In this document: in pieces, positions 7,255-14,794 of the stretch
How the letters are laid out: the number at the start of each line of letters is the position of its first letter
Position numbering within the stretch: the stretch's first letter is position 1
Source of the DNA: an uncultured Bacteroidales bacterium
GTDB taxonomy: Bacteria > Bacteroidota > Bacteroidia > Bacteroidales > Paludibacteraceae
DNA length: 20,017 nt
Reading direction: 5' to 3'
NCBI GenBank assembly: GCA_937885465.1
Contig: CAKZZM010000199.1
Coordinates: 1-20,017, forward strand
Notes under the pieces: generated by a model
The model's database searches: none
What the model was told of the DNA's origin: nothing
The model's input: only the letters and a program-made list of their open reading frames with translations
Program-made: the position numbers and the translations under genes

Positions 7255-9741
7255 ATGAAACGCCTTAAAATTGACTATGGTATCGATTTAGGTACTACAA
7301 ACTCTGCGATTTGCAGAATGGATAAGGGAGAAACTCTTATCATCAAATCGGACACACTGAAAGACACTATGCCATCGTGTGTCGCCTATACCAAAAGAAA
7401 AACTGTAAAGGTTGGCGACTTTGCCTTTAATGATTTGAAATCAGATAAAAGGAGAGCAAGTAAATCTGGAAAGAAAGGTGCATCTAATGTTTATGTAGAA
7501 TTTAAGCGTAAGATGGGAACCGATGAAAAATTTGCTTGTCCCAATATGGATAGAGAGTTCTCTGCTGAAGAATTATCCGCAGAGGTTCTTAAGACATTGA
7601 AATCTTTCGTTCAAGACGATGATGTACGCTCGGTAGTGATAACCGTTCCTGCAAAGTTCAAACAAAATCAGAAAGATGCAACCATGAAAGCGGCGAAACT
7701 GGCAGGCTTTGAACACTGCGAGTTGTTGCAAGAGCCTATTGCCGCATCAATGGCTTATGGTCTGACAGGAGCAGAAAAAGATGGTCTGTGGCTTGTATTC
7801 GATTTCGGAGGTGGTACATTTGATGCTGCATTGGTGAAAACTGAAGATGGTATAATGCAGGTGTTCGACACCGAAGGAGATAATTATCTTGGGGGAAAGA
7901 ATCTTGATGAAGCCATCGTTGACCAAATTATCATTCCATACTTAAAGGAGAATTTCATTATTAATGAAATTCTTGCTGATAATGAGAAAAAGCAAGTTCT
8001 TCGCGAGGCTATGAAAACTTATGCTGAAGATGTTAAGAATCAACTATCGTTCAAGCCGTCTGAAGATATAATCAGTAATCTTGGAGACCTCGGATGTGAT
8101 GACGAAGGAGAAGAACTTGAACTTGATTTAACTGTTACACAAGAGCAACTCAAACAGGTTATAACACCTATTTTCCAACGTGCAATAGATATTTGTAAAA
8201 GTCTTTTAGAGCGCAACAATCTTGCTGGACACCAGTTGTCCAAAATCATATTGGTTGGTGGACCGACACACTCACCGATTGTGCGCCAGATGTTAAAAGA
8301 CCAAATATCTCCTAATGTTGATACGAGCGTTGATCCAATGACGGTAGTTGCAAGTGGTGCAGCATTGTATGCTTCAACTCTTGACAACAATGTCAAAGTA
8401 GAGAAAGAGGTTGGTACTGTATATCTCAATGTGGGGTACGAGGCAACGTCCGTTGAGACTACCGAATTTGTTACTGTCAAATTAGACAAGCAGCAAACCA
8501 CTTCAGTTGGAGCTGTCTTTGTCGAACTGACACGAGCAGACAAGGCATGGTCAAGTGGTAAACACGAAATCAATGAAGTCGGTGATGTTATTGATGTTGA
8601 ACTTTTGGAAGGGAAATCCAATGCATTCACTCTTACAACCTATGATGCACAAGGTTCGGTAATACCCTGCTTCCCTAACGAAATCACAATTATTCAAGGT
8701 ACGGTTGTCGGACGTGCGCCTCTGGCATACAATGTTGGTATCGAACGTTGGGACGAAGAAAAAGGATATGGTATTTTTGAGGTTTTCAAAGGACTTGAAA
8801 AGAATAAGCCTCTTCCAGCAACTGGTACAATCAACGGATTGAAGACCACTTGTGCTCTCCGTCCTGGAAACGCATCTGATAAGATTCGCATTCCTATTTA
8901 CGAAGCAGACGCTTATGAAGGTAAGGAACGCGCTTCATATTTCAATCTTACCTATATAGTTGAGATTACCGGGGAACAAATGCCTGCTCTATTGCCGGAA
9001 AATAGCGATGTCGATTTGACATTCAAATGCAATGATTCCGGTTGGCAACTATTCGCTTATTTCCCTGCAATCGACTTTACATTGGATGATGTAGAACTTC
9101 CCAAAGATACCAAACAATCCGTCACCGAGCGTTATTTGAAAGATGAAATCAATAAGGCACAGAGCAACTTGAAGAAACTCCGCAAAGAGGATTGCGATGT
9201 GGATGAAGCAGAAAGAGCCCTTGATGCAGTAGTGGAAGAACTTAACAATGGTTCTGAAAAGCATCAAGTTCTTACTCACTTGCGCGAAGCACTCCGTAAA
9301 ATTGATAAATGTGATTCTGATTCTGAATGGGAACGTTACGAAAAGAAACTGCGCACTGCATTCAAGATGCTTGAAACGGACAATGGTAAGTACGGAAATA
9401 GCAAGACTTCACAACAAGTTGAGGAAGTGCGTAAACAAGTAGATACTGCTATACGCAAGAAAGATGTTGCTATGGCAAAGGAGCTTCTTGATGTGATGCA
9501 CAACTTGAATTTCCAAATCGCTCGTATTGAATACTTCCAAGCATGGATTGCCAGTTGGCATCGTGATTTTAATGAGACTGCTTGGAAGAATGCCGTTCAA
9601 GCAAGGCAGTTGGTTAACCGAGGCTTGCAGTTGATGATGGCAAATGCAACAACAGACCAATTAGAACCAATTGTCGGGCAACTAATCAATCTCCTGCCGG
9701 ATAATGAGATTCCCGCTGGAGCTTCAGGATTATTAAAGTAA
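7255..9741 (+). CDS. Hsp70-family chaperone (long, DnaK-like)
   Basis: 828 aa, longer than DnaK (about 638). Seen: phosphate-1 motif GIDLGTTNSAIC (~9-20), the RSVVITVPAKFKQNQKDA segment, the LLQEPIAASMAYG hinge, phosphate-2 motif VFDFGGGTFDAALV (~180-193) and the adenosine motif KIILVGGPTHSPIV (~330-343): a complete actin-like ATPase domain. A beta-rich substrate-binding-like region (~390-620) follows, then a long helical C-terminus (~625-828) beyond the usual lid. A lysine-rich insert (SDKRRASKSGKKGASN) sits in lobe I. Known for the family: ATP-cycled binding of unfolded segments, stimulated by J proteins. The divergent C-terminus and operon context suggest a specialised client rather than the housekeeping DnaK. 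Start two bases after the previous stop. ATPase function very likely intact; client unknown. Confidence 0.95.
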   Translation: MKRLKIDYGIDLGTTNSAICRMDKGETLIIKSDTLKDTMPSCVAYTKRKTVKVGDFAFNDLKSDKRRASKSGKKGASNVYVEFKRKMGTDEKFACPNMDREFSAEELSAEVLKTLKSFVQDDDVRSVVITVPAKFKQNQKDATMKAAKLAGFEHCELLQEPIAASMAYGLTGAEKDGLWLVFDFGGGTFDAALVKTEDGIMQVFDTEGDNYLGGKNLDEAIVDQIIIPYLKENFIINEILADNEKKQVLREAMKTYAEDVKNQLSFKPSEDIISNLGDLGCDDEGEELELDLTVTQEQLKQVITPIFQRAIDICKSLLERNNLAGHQLSKIILVGGPTHSPIVRQMLKDQISPNVDTSVDPMTVVASGAALYASTLDNNVKVEKEVGTVYLNVGYEATSVETTEFVTVKLDKQQTTSVGAVFVELTRADKAWSSGKHEINEVGDVIDVELLEGKSNAFTLTTYDAQGSVIPCFPNEITIIQGTVVGRAPLAYNVGIERWDEEKGYGIFEVFKGLEKNKPLPATGTINGLKTTCALRPGNASDKIRIPIYEADAYEGKERASYFNLTYIVEITGEQMPALLPENSDVDLTFKCNDSGWQLFAYFPAIDFTLDDVELPKDTKQSVTERYLKDEINKAQSNLKKLRKEDCDVDEAERALDAVVEELNNGSEKHQVLTHLREALRKIDKCDSDSEWERYEKKLRTAFKMLETDNGKYGNSKTSQQVEEVRKQVDTAIRKKDVAMAKELLDVMHNLNFQIARIEYFQAWIASWHRDFNETAWKNAVQARQLVNRGLQLMMANATTDQLEPIVGQLINLLPDNEIPAGASGLLK

Positions 9742-9747
9742 CAAGAT

Positions 9748-10863
9748 ATGAACAACAAAGGCTTAAAAATTACAGTCTTGATATTATTCGCAGCAATCAT
9801 CGGTCTCATAATATATAATGTATTATGGGCTGATGATGCTGCGTATAGAAAGGCTATTGAGACAAACACCATCAAATCATATAAAGAGTTTTTGTCTCGT
9901 TATCCCAATAGTGAATATGCCAATGATATTCAGTCTCGCTATGACGAGAAAGATTATCGTGAGGCAGTAGGGGCAAACACAGACAGTGCCTATTTAAAAT
10001 ATTTGAAAGAGCATCCATATTCAGTGTATATTGATTCTGTAATGGCCTTTGTTGAAGAATTAGAATACGAAAAAGCTATAAAAAGTACCAACCCGTCTAT
10101 ATGTCGCACATTTATTGAAGATTACCCACATAGTAGTCATATTTCCACCATACAGAAGAAGTTAGATAATATGGAAACAGACTACTATAAAACCTATATC
10201 AATGTGGCTATTGAGAAACTATCTCGCACTAAGCTTCAAGAATATAATCAGCTCTACCCAAATGGGAGATATGCTTCACAAGTTTCAACAAAACTAAATG
10301 ACTTAAATGATTATGAAGCGTTTCTGTCTGCTAAAACTTCAAATACTAAATATGCATGGCAATGTTACATAGACAACTATCCCAAGGGCAAATATGTTTC
10401 TCGCGCACGCGCAAAAATCCGAGAGATTGAAGAACGAGAATCTTATCTAAATCATTCTCTATCCAATGGAGCGCAACCATATGCTTCGAAATATGGATAT
10501 AATAGTTCTTGCCAATACTGGGGGTGTTCTGCTATCGTTGTTAATGCGCCATACAATTCAGATGTTGTAACATTGATTAAAAATAGTAGTGGACGAGTCG
10601 TGCGACACGCATATATACGAGCGGGAAAATCCTATACATTTGAAGTACCTAATGGAACATATAAACCATATTTCTATTATGGCAAAGGTTGGTATCCAAA
10701 AAAAGAAATGTCAAAAGGAGTGAAAGGAGGATTCCTAACTGATGAAACTCACTCATACGTCCACTCATGTTATTTGGAAGATCAAGAATGGACTATTACA
10801 TTACAATTGACTATAGGTGGGAACTTGTCATCGCACCCATGTTCGGAAAGTGAAATGTTTTAA
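9748..10863 (+). CDS. Membrane-anchored tandem YP-repeat protein with Cys-rich beta C-terminal domain
   Basis: 371 aa. Seen: an N-terminal signal anchor (~8-26, KITVLILFAAIIGLIIYNVL) without an obvious cleavage site; about five ~40-residue repeats (~29-235) of the type 'Y..A.....S...FL..YP.S.Y...I', ending YIDNYPKGKYVSRARAKI; and a C-terminal domain (~240-371) starting PYASKYGYNSSCQYWGCS with the conserved-looking run VVRHAYIRAGKSYTFEVPNG, then YFYYGKGWYPKKEM and GGNLSSHPCSESEMF. I recall this C-terminal pattern from other Bacteroidales proteins but cannot name a family. With an N-in anchor the repeats and the terminal domain would sit in the periplasm. The repeats are of the same class as those at the C-terminus of the 1017-aa protein. 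Six bases separate it from the Hsp70 gene and 11 from the kinase-AAA gene. Confidence 0.85.
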   Translation: MNNKGLKITVLILFAAIIGLIIYNVLWADDAAYRKAIETNTIKSYKEFLSRYPNSEYANDIQSRYDEKDYREAVGANTDSAYLKYLKEHPYSVYIDSVMAFVEELEYEKAIKSTNPSICRTFIEDYPHSSHISTIQKKLDNMETDYYKTYINVAIEKLSRTKLQEYNQLYPNGRYASQVSTKLNDLNDYEAFLSAKTSNTKYAWQCYIDNYPKGKYVSRARAKIREIEERESYLNHSLSNGAQPYASKYGYNSSCQYWGCSAIVVNAPYNSDVVTLIKNSSGRVVRHAYIRAGKSYTFEVPNGTYKPYFYYGKGWYPKKEMSKGVKGGFLTDETHSYVHSCYLEDQEWTITLQLTIGGNLSSHPCSESEMF

Positions 10864-10874
10864 TTCATAGCATT

Positions 10875-12671
10875 ATGCCGGTACTATCAAAAAATCAACA
10901 AATAGGAAAATACACGGTAGTTTTTCCTATCAAAGCTAGCACATACGCTGAAACGTATCGTGTGAAAGATGCTTCAGGAAAGATTTATTTCATGAAGTTA
11001 TTTAACTATGCAAAACTGCATCGAACGCAGTTTGATGAAAATGGTGAAGTTTTAGAGATAAAGATTTCACAACAGCTTTACCATCCAAACCTAACTTCAC
11101 TTCACGATAGTGGGGAAGTTCTTCTCAATAATCAAAAAATGGCATTTGCCATATATGATTTTATTTCAGGCGAAACGGTTGCAGAGAAAACTGCACGTGA
11201 ACAACGATGTGGAGTTTACGATGCCAAACAGATTGTTCTTGGTGTCTTGGAAGGAGTAAAATTTCTACATTCTCTCCCGACACCTGTTATTCATAATGAA
11301 CTGACTATTCAAAATGTGATGCTTGATATGTCAAATGACAATCTTTCCAAAATCATAGATTTTGGGTATGCACGTTTTCTCAATCAAGGGCATAAAGCAT
11401 TTCAAAAAGATGGTTTGAATCCGTTTTATATGGCACCGGAAGCCTTCAATGGTATATTTACGCCTCAAACAGACTTGTTTGAAATAGGCGTGATGCTTTA
11501 TCACTTGCTATTTGGCATACCACCTTATTTCCTCGATTTGTCCGGCAAGCAGACCAATTATGATGAGATGGTAGATGCCATCATCGAGAAACGTAGGCAA
11601 CCGTTATCCATACCGGCTGCCAATGCTGATATGTATGATTTGGACGAACAACTTATCAATATAATGGCTAAAGCCACTGCTTCTAATGTGGATGACCGCT
11701 TCCAAACAGCAGACGAGTTTATAAAAGCATTGAAAGGAGAGGTTGTCGTTGATATGGGATACCGTAAGAAATCCAATCAAACACAGGCAAAATCAAAAGC
11801 AAAAGCCAAATCAGCAGGTCCAAATATTAAACATGGAAATGGATTTGCCGATGTTGCCGGTATGCAACATCTTAAAGAACAACTTCAATCAGATGTTATT
11901 GACTTGCTCAAAAATCCGGAGCAAGCAAAGGCTTTGGGAATATCACTACCTAACGGATTACTTTTCTATGGTCCTCCGGGATGTGGCAAAACATATTTTG
12001 CCGAAAAATTCGCGGAGGAACTGGGATGCAACTATTTATATGTGAAATGCTCTGATGTTGCATCACCTTATATTCATGGAGGACAAGAGAAGATAGCAGC
12101 AATATTTGACCAAGCTCGTGAAAACGCTCCTACTATTCTCTTCCTTGATGAAGTTGATGCAATGATTACCGACCGCTCCAAACAAGATAATGTGAGTATG
12201 TCTGGTGAAGTCAATGAGTTCCTTGCGCAAATCAATAACTGCGGAGAGGCAGGTGTAATCGTTATTGCAGCAACCAATAAACCGAAAAACATTGACGAGG
12301 CAGCATTACGCGCCGGACGCTTGGAATTAAAATACTATATTCCACAACCGGACGAGGCTACTCGCAGAGCATTGTTTGAAATCAATCTCAAAAACCGTGC
12401 AGTGGATTTTGGCATTGATTATGACAAATTAGCTCAAATGACAGAGAACTATGTTTCGGCTGACATTAAATTGATTGTTGACCAAGCCGCACGATTGGTG
12501 TTCCGCCGTAAAATGGATTGTATCACAATGGATTTGCTTATCGAGGCTATCAATGGTACGAAACCAAGTTTAACAAAAGATATTATTAAGCAACACGAAA
12601 AGATACGTGATGAGTTTGAAGGAGTTAAGTGGGACGCCCACGTATTGGTTTCTATTAAAAATCGGATATGA
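10875..12671 (+). CDS. Kinase-like (probably pseudokinase) domain fused to AAA+ ATPase
   Basis: 598 aa, two domains. Residues ~10-290: protein-kinase fold with FMKLF (Lys41, VAIK position), DFG at 162-164, MAPEA at 186-190 and TDLFEIGVMLYHLLFG. The glycine-rich loop is replaced (FPIKASTYAETYRV) and the catalytic HRD reads HNE (His140-Asn-Glu142, then Asn147), so the catalytic Asp is Glu: it may be a pseudokinase or an atypical kinase. Residues ~295-318 form a Lys/Ala/Ser linker. Residues ~322-598: AAA+ of the FtsH/Cdc48 class, Walker A GPPGCGKT (366-373), Walker B ILFLDEVD (421-428), sensor-1 Asn468, arginine-finger segment ALRAGRLE (~477-484), then a helical C domain. No membrane helix. Known: such AAA+ rings thread proteins or remodel complexes; the kinase-like part could sense a ligand or dock a partner. 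The next gene starts inside its stop (ATGA). Confidence 0.92.
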   Translation: MPVLSKNQQIGKYTVVFPIKASTYAETYRVKDASGKIYFMKLFNYAKLHRTQFDENGEVLEIKISQQLYHPNLTSLHDSGEVLLNNQKMAFAIYDFISGETVAEKTAREQRCGVYDAKQIVLGVLEGVKFLHSLPTPVIHNELTIQNVMLDMSNDNLSKIIDFGYARFLNQGHKAFQKDGLNPFYMAPEAFNGIFTPQTDLFEIGVMLYHLLFGIPPYFLDLSGKQTNYDEMVDAIIEKRRQPLSIPAANADMYDLDEQLINIMAKATASNVDDRFQTADEFIKALKGEVVVDMGYRKKSNQTQAKSKAKAKSAGPNIKHGNGFADVAGMQHLKEQLQSDVIDLLKNPEQAKALGISLPNGLLFYGPPGCGKTYFAEKFAEELGCNYLYVKCSDVASPYIHGGQEKIAAIFDQARENAPTILFLDEVDAMITDRSKQDNVSMSGEVNEFLAQINNCGEAGVIVIAATNKPKNIDEAALRAGRLELKYYIPQPDEATRRALFEINLKNRAVDFGIDYDKLAQMTENYVSADIKLIVDQAARLVFRRKMDCITMDLLIEAINGTKPSLTKDIIKQHEKIRDEFEGVKWDAHVLVSIKNRI

Positions 12672-13249
12672 ATCTTAAAATTTCTATATTATTTGCTTGC
12701 ATCGCCTTGCTTTCATGTTGCTCAAAAGGGAACGACAAAGCAAAATCATCTGAACAAAAAGCGGAAACAGAATGCTATGGCAATATGTACTCCGTAAAAA
12801 ATGACGACGGTGAGGAAGATGGTAATGAATACTATTATTCATACGATGAAGATGATTTAGAATATACAAATTTAACACATGAGCCGTACACTTCAACCAT
12901 ATATGACAATAGCGGAAATGTGTACACTATTTATCATGATGGTATGGGAAATTCTACAATGTATGATATGAATGGTAATGTCGTTTACGGTTATGATGAT
13001 GGGATGGGTAACATAACATACCACGATATGAATGGAAATTACTATTATCAACATAACGATGGTATGGGAAACTTTACCACTCATGATATGAATGGTAATT
13101 ACCAGTATGGCTACGATGATGGAATGGGCAACGTAACAATACATGATATGGAAGGGAACTACATACATGGTTATGATGATGGGATGGGAACAGTAACCAT
13201 TTTCGATTCCAATGGGGATATTGATATGATAAACTATAATGAATGGTAA
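12668..13249 (+). CDS. Lipoprotein with 20-residue D-D-G-M-G-N repeats
   Basis: 193 aa. Seen: lipoprotein signal MNLKISILFACIALLSCC with lipobox LLS-Cys17; an acidic, tyrosine-rich spacer (EDGNEYYYSYDEDDLEY, ~residues 45-62); then about five copies of a ~20-residue unit 'DDGMGNxTxHDMNGNYxYGY' (~79-190), which end at DSNGDID. The units are repeated at DNA level too (60 bp), though with many third-base differences, so the repeat is old and protein-selected. Asp/Asn/Gly-rich turns look like a beta-solenoid that could bind calcium. I see no acidic surface-export signal directly after Cys17. Starts with the ATGA overlap with the AAA+ gene and is therefore translationally coupled. Function unknown; a cell-envelope sensor or surface partner for the machine is an inference. 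Confidence 0.88.
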   Translation: MNLKISILFACIALLSCCSKGNDKAKSSEQKAETECYGNMYSVKNDDGEEDGNEYYYSYDEDDLEYTNLTHEPYTSTIYDNSGNVYTIYHDGMGNSTMYDMNGNVVYGYDDGMGNITYHDMNGNYYYQHNDGMGNFTTHDMNGNYQYGYDDGMGNVTIHDMEGNYIHGYDDGMGTVTIFDSNGDIDMINYNEW

Positions 13250-13250
13250 T

Positions 13251-13709
13251 ATGAAAACGAGTGAACTTTATCTAAAGACCGCATTTTGCTGCATGGCATG
13301 TGATGGTGAAATCGCTAAAGAAGAAATCAATCTTGTTAAACAAATCACAGAGCAAATGGATTTGTTTGCCAACCTTGATGTAGAGACAGAGTTGAACGCT
13401 TATATTGCTCAAATTAACGAGCTAGGTAAGGCTTTCCTCTCTAATTACATCAATGAGGTTGCAGAAGCAACATTATCCACACATGAGGAACTACAATTAG
13501 TCAAAATTGCAATCCAAACAATCGAGGCTGACGAGAACATCGAGTATTCGGAAGTGAGTTTCTTCAAACGCATTCGAGCCAAACTCAACATCTCTGATGA
13601 CGAGATTCTTGCGGAACTGCCCGACAAAGAAGACTATCTCATGCCGGACATTATAGTGCCAGATGAGGTCGATTTTAACATGATATTTGAGAACTTCTCA
13701 TTTAACTAA
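13251..13709 (+). CDS. TerB-like domain protein
   Basis: 152 aa from ATG at 13251 (MKTSELYLKTAFCCMACDGE). A frame-matched ATG at 13239 would add four residues but lies inside the preceding gene's last codons; the ATG right after that gene's TAA is the more natural start. Seen: an all-helical protein with two acidic motifs, ACDGEIAKEEINLVKQI near the N-terminus and EADENIEYSEVSFFKRI in the middle, which is the paired arrangement of TerB/DjlA-N-type domains, where the acidic residues bind metal. The C-terminal tail is short and acidic (PDIIVPDEVDFNMIFENF). Known: TerB domains sit in stress and phage-related membrane complexes with other Ter proteins, kinases and ATPases. Last gene of the run; no clear terminator follows before element B. 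Confidence 0.75.
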   Translation: MKTSELYLKTAFCCMACDGEIAKEEINLVKQITEQMDLFANLDVETELNAYIAQINELGKAFLSNYINEVAEATLSTHEELQLVKIAIQTIEADENIEYSEVSFFKRIRAKLNISDDEILAELPDKEDYLMPDIIVPDEVDFNMIFENFSFN

Positions 13710-13746
13710 TAGATCAAATTCAATCTGAAATTTACATATTCAATTT

Positions 13747-13959
13747 CATTAGTGTCCACTATAATTTATATCAAATAAAATCATCTTAAAATATGATATG
13801 TTTTTGAACTATTATACGCGATATCATTCGAAATATCTTAATAAATGAATATCATTTCTTCAACTTTCAGAAATAAGCCTCACGGCATATTTTTATATGT
13901 AAATCGTTTAAAAACAGCATATTATATAGCATCTAAAATTTATTTAGTGGACACTAATG
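13747..13959. repeat. MITE-like element B with short terminal inverted repeats
   Basis: Left end CATTAGTGTCCACT (13747-13760), right end AGTGGACACTAATG (13946-13959): a perfect 14-bp inverted pair. 213 bp, AT-rich, non-coding, interior unrelated to element A. The right end extended inward (TTTAGTGGACACTAATG, 13943-13959) is a perfect 17-bp reverse complement of the left end of element A (2266-2282). No target duplication recognised. Probably a non-autonomous element or the left-over ends of an insertion sequence. Confidence 0.6.
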
Positions 13960-13973
13960 TTTTTCTAACTTTG
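13943..13973 (+). promoter_or_regulatory. Possible promoter at the right end of element B
   Basis: TAACTTTG at 13966-13973 is a perfect -7 box, with TTT (13943-13945, not TTG) at the correct 20-base spacing inside the element's terminal repeat. It points into gene-free DNA, so any transcript would be non-coding or relic. Confidence 0.35.
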
Positions 13974-14217
13974 CACACTCAAACTACTCAATATAACACT
14001 TTGCGACCCTTGCATCTATTGACCTTATTCGTCCAAAACATGACATGTCCATGACATATGTCATATCATATCCTCTCTCATTTTGCTCCTTGTTCTTTGT
14101 TCTTTCTTATTCGTACGATTCGTGTAATTCGTGTTCGAAAAACCACCCTTCTGCGTTCTCTCTTTCCTTTCTCTTCTCCTGCCAATTTTGTGTCACGATT
14201 TCGGTCAATTTTGTATA
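13974..14217. other. Gene-free spacer
   Basis: AT-rich then pyrimidine-rich DNA up to the IS66 insertion site. Apart from repeat R2 (14074-14141) I see no gene, RNA fold or operator. Several short overlapping open frames across it are not supported by any protein signature. Confidence 0.5.
14074..14141 (+). repeat. Dispersed repeat R2, long copy
   Basis: TCTCTCATTTTGCTCCTTG... then TATTCGTACGATTCGTGTAA and TTCGTGTTCGAAAA. About 60 bases match the copy at 17245-17306 with a few mismatches, on the same strand. It lies at the same side of the gene-free spacer, upstream of repeat R1. Confidence 0.75.
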
Positions 14218-14326
14218 TACATTTTTCGTACAGTCTCCTTACCCTCTCCTTACGGTCTCCGTACAGCCTCCGTAGGAGCAGATCGTCCGAGCATCGTGTG
14301 CGGGGTAAGAACGATGAGCAAATTTC
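14218..14326 (+). repeat. Dispersed repeat R1, copy split by the IS66 element
   Basis: TACATTTTTCGTACAGTCTC..., with four 11-bp units (GTACAGTCTCC, TTACCCTCTCC, TTACGGTCTCC, GTACAGCCTCC), then GTAGGAGCAGATCGTCCGAG and AAGAACGATGAGCAAATTTC. It matches 19278-19386, which has three of the 11-bp units. The repeat resumes on the far side of the insertion (from 17227, CAAATTTCCGCCCCTCTC). Confidence 0.85.
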
Positions 14327-14347
14327 GTATCCATCCGATAAAGTACA
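14327..14347 (+). repeat. IS66 terminal inverted repeat, left (tnpC side)
   Basis: GTATCCATCCGATAAAGTAC plus A; pairs with the reverse complement of 17206-17226 with one mismatch. Preceded by the target duplication CAAATTTC at 14319-14326. Confidence 0.93.
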
Positions 14348-14362
14348 GGGGTAAACGTACGT

Positions 14363-14393
14363 AAAAGGGCTGTCGTGGTAGTGCTACAGCCCT
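14363..14393 (-). terminator. Rho-independent terminator of the IS66 operon
   Basis: Read on the minus strand: AGGGCTGT (14393-14386), a 12-base loop, ACAGCCCT (14373-14366) followed by TTTT. It lies about 325 bases after the tnpC stop and 16 bases inside the left terminal repeat. Confidence 0.65.
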
Positions 14394-14614
14394 GATAGTC
14401 AAAGATATAATATAATGCTAAAGGGCGTGGATTGTGGTGTTAGATGGTGGCGAGACCAAATGACGTGTAGGTTCAAAAGTTTGGTTTTATGAGAGGTTTT
14501 TGATGCAAATTTGACCTTTTTGGGGTCATTTTCTGCATCAGAAACGGTCAGATTGGAGGTTTGTAGGACATTAAAATTAGTCTGCGGGAAAGGTTTTATA
14601 TTCCACTATCAGAG
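14394..14614. other. Non-coding 3' tail of the IS66 element
   Basis: No gene. It contains a bipartite hairpin: TGATGCA (14501-14507) with TGCATCA (14534-14540) and, inside it, TGACC (14512-14516) with GGTCA (14524-14528). Possibly an RNA structure near the transposase mRNA end or a transposase-binding site. Confidence 0.4.
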
Positions 14615-14794
14615 GTGTTTTGTTTCGCACATGTGGTGAGCTTATTCTTGAGTATCGGCAGTAATGGGTTTCTTCGTAATAGTGGTACACGTGTTTTGTT
14701 TCGCACATGTGGTGAGCTTATTCTTGAGCATCTGCAGTAATGGGTTTCTTCGTAATAGTGGTACACGTATTTTGTTTCGCACATGTGGTGAGCT
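14615..14794 (+). repeat. 76-bp tandem repeat (2.4 copies) at the tnpC 3' end
   Basis: Units begin GTGTTTTGTTTCGCACATGT at 14615 and 14691, and a partial third at 14767; the first two differ at only a few bases. The partial unit and part of the middle one encode the last ~25 residues of the transposase (ELTTCAKQNTCTTITKKPIT...), whose stop lies within the middle unit. Confidence 0.88.

Noticed and set aside
13239..13250. Earlier ATG start for the TerB-like gene
   Set aside because: It lies within the last codons of the lipoprotein gene; the ATG directly after the stop fits better.
14045..14364. Three overlapping plus-strand frames before the IS66 element
   Set aside because: They read through dispersed repeats R2 and R1 and one crosses the IS end; low complexity, no family signal.
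14615..14794. CRISPR array
   Set aside because: The 76-bp units are contiguous near-identical copies with no unique spacers and no cas genes nearby.
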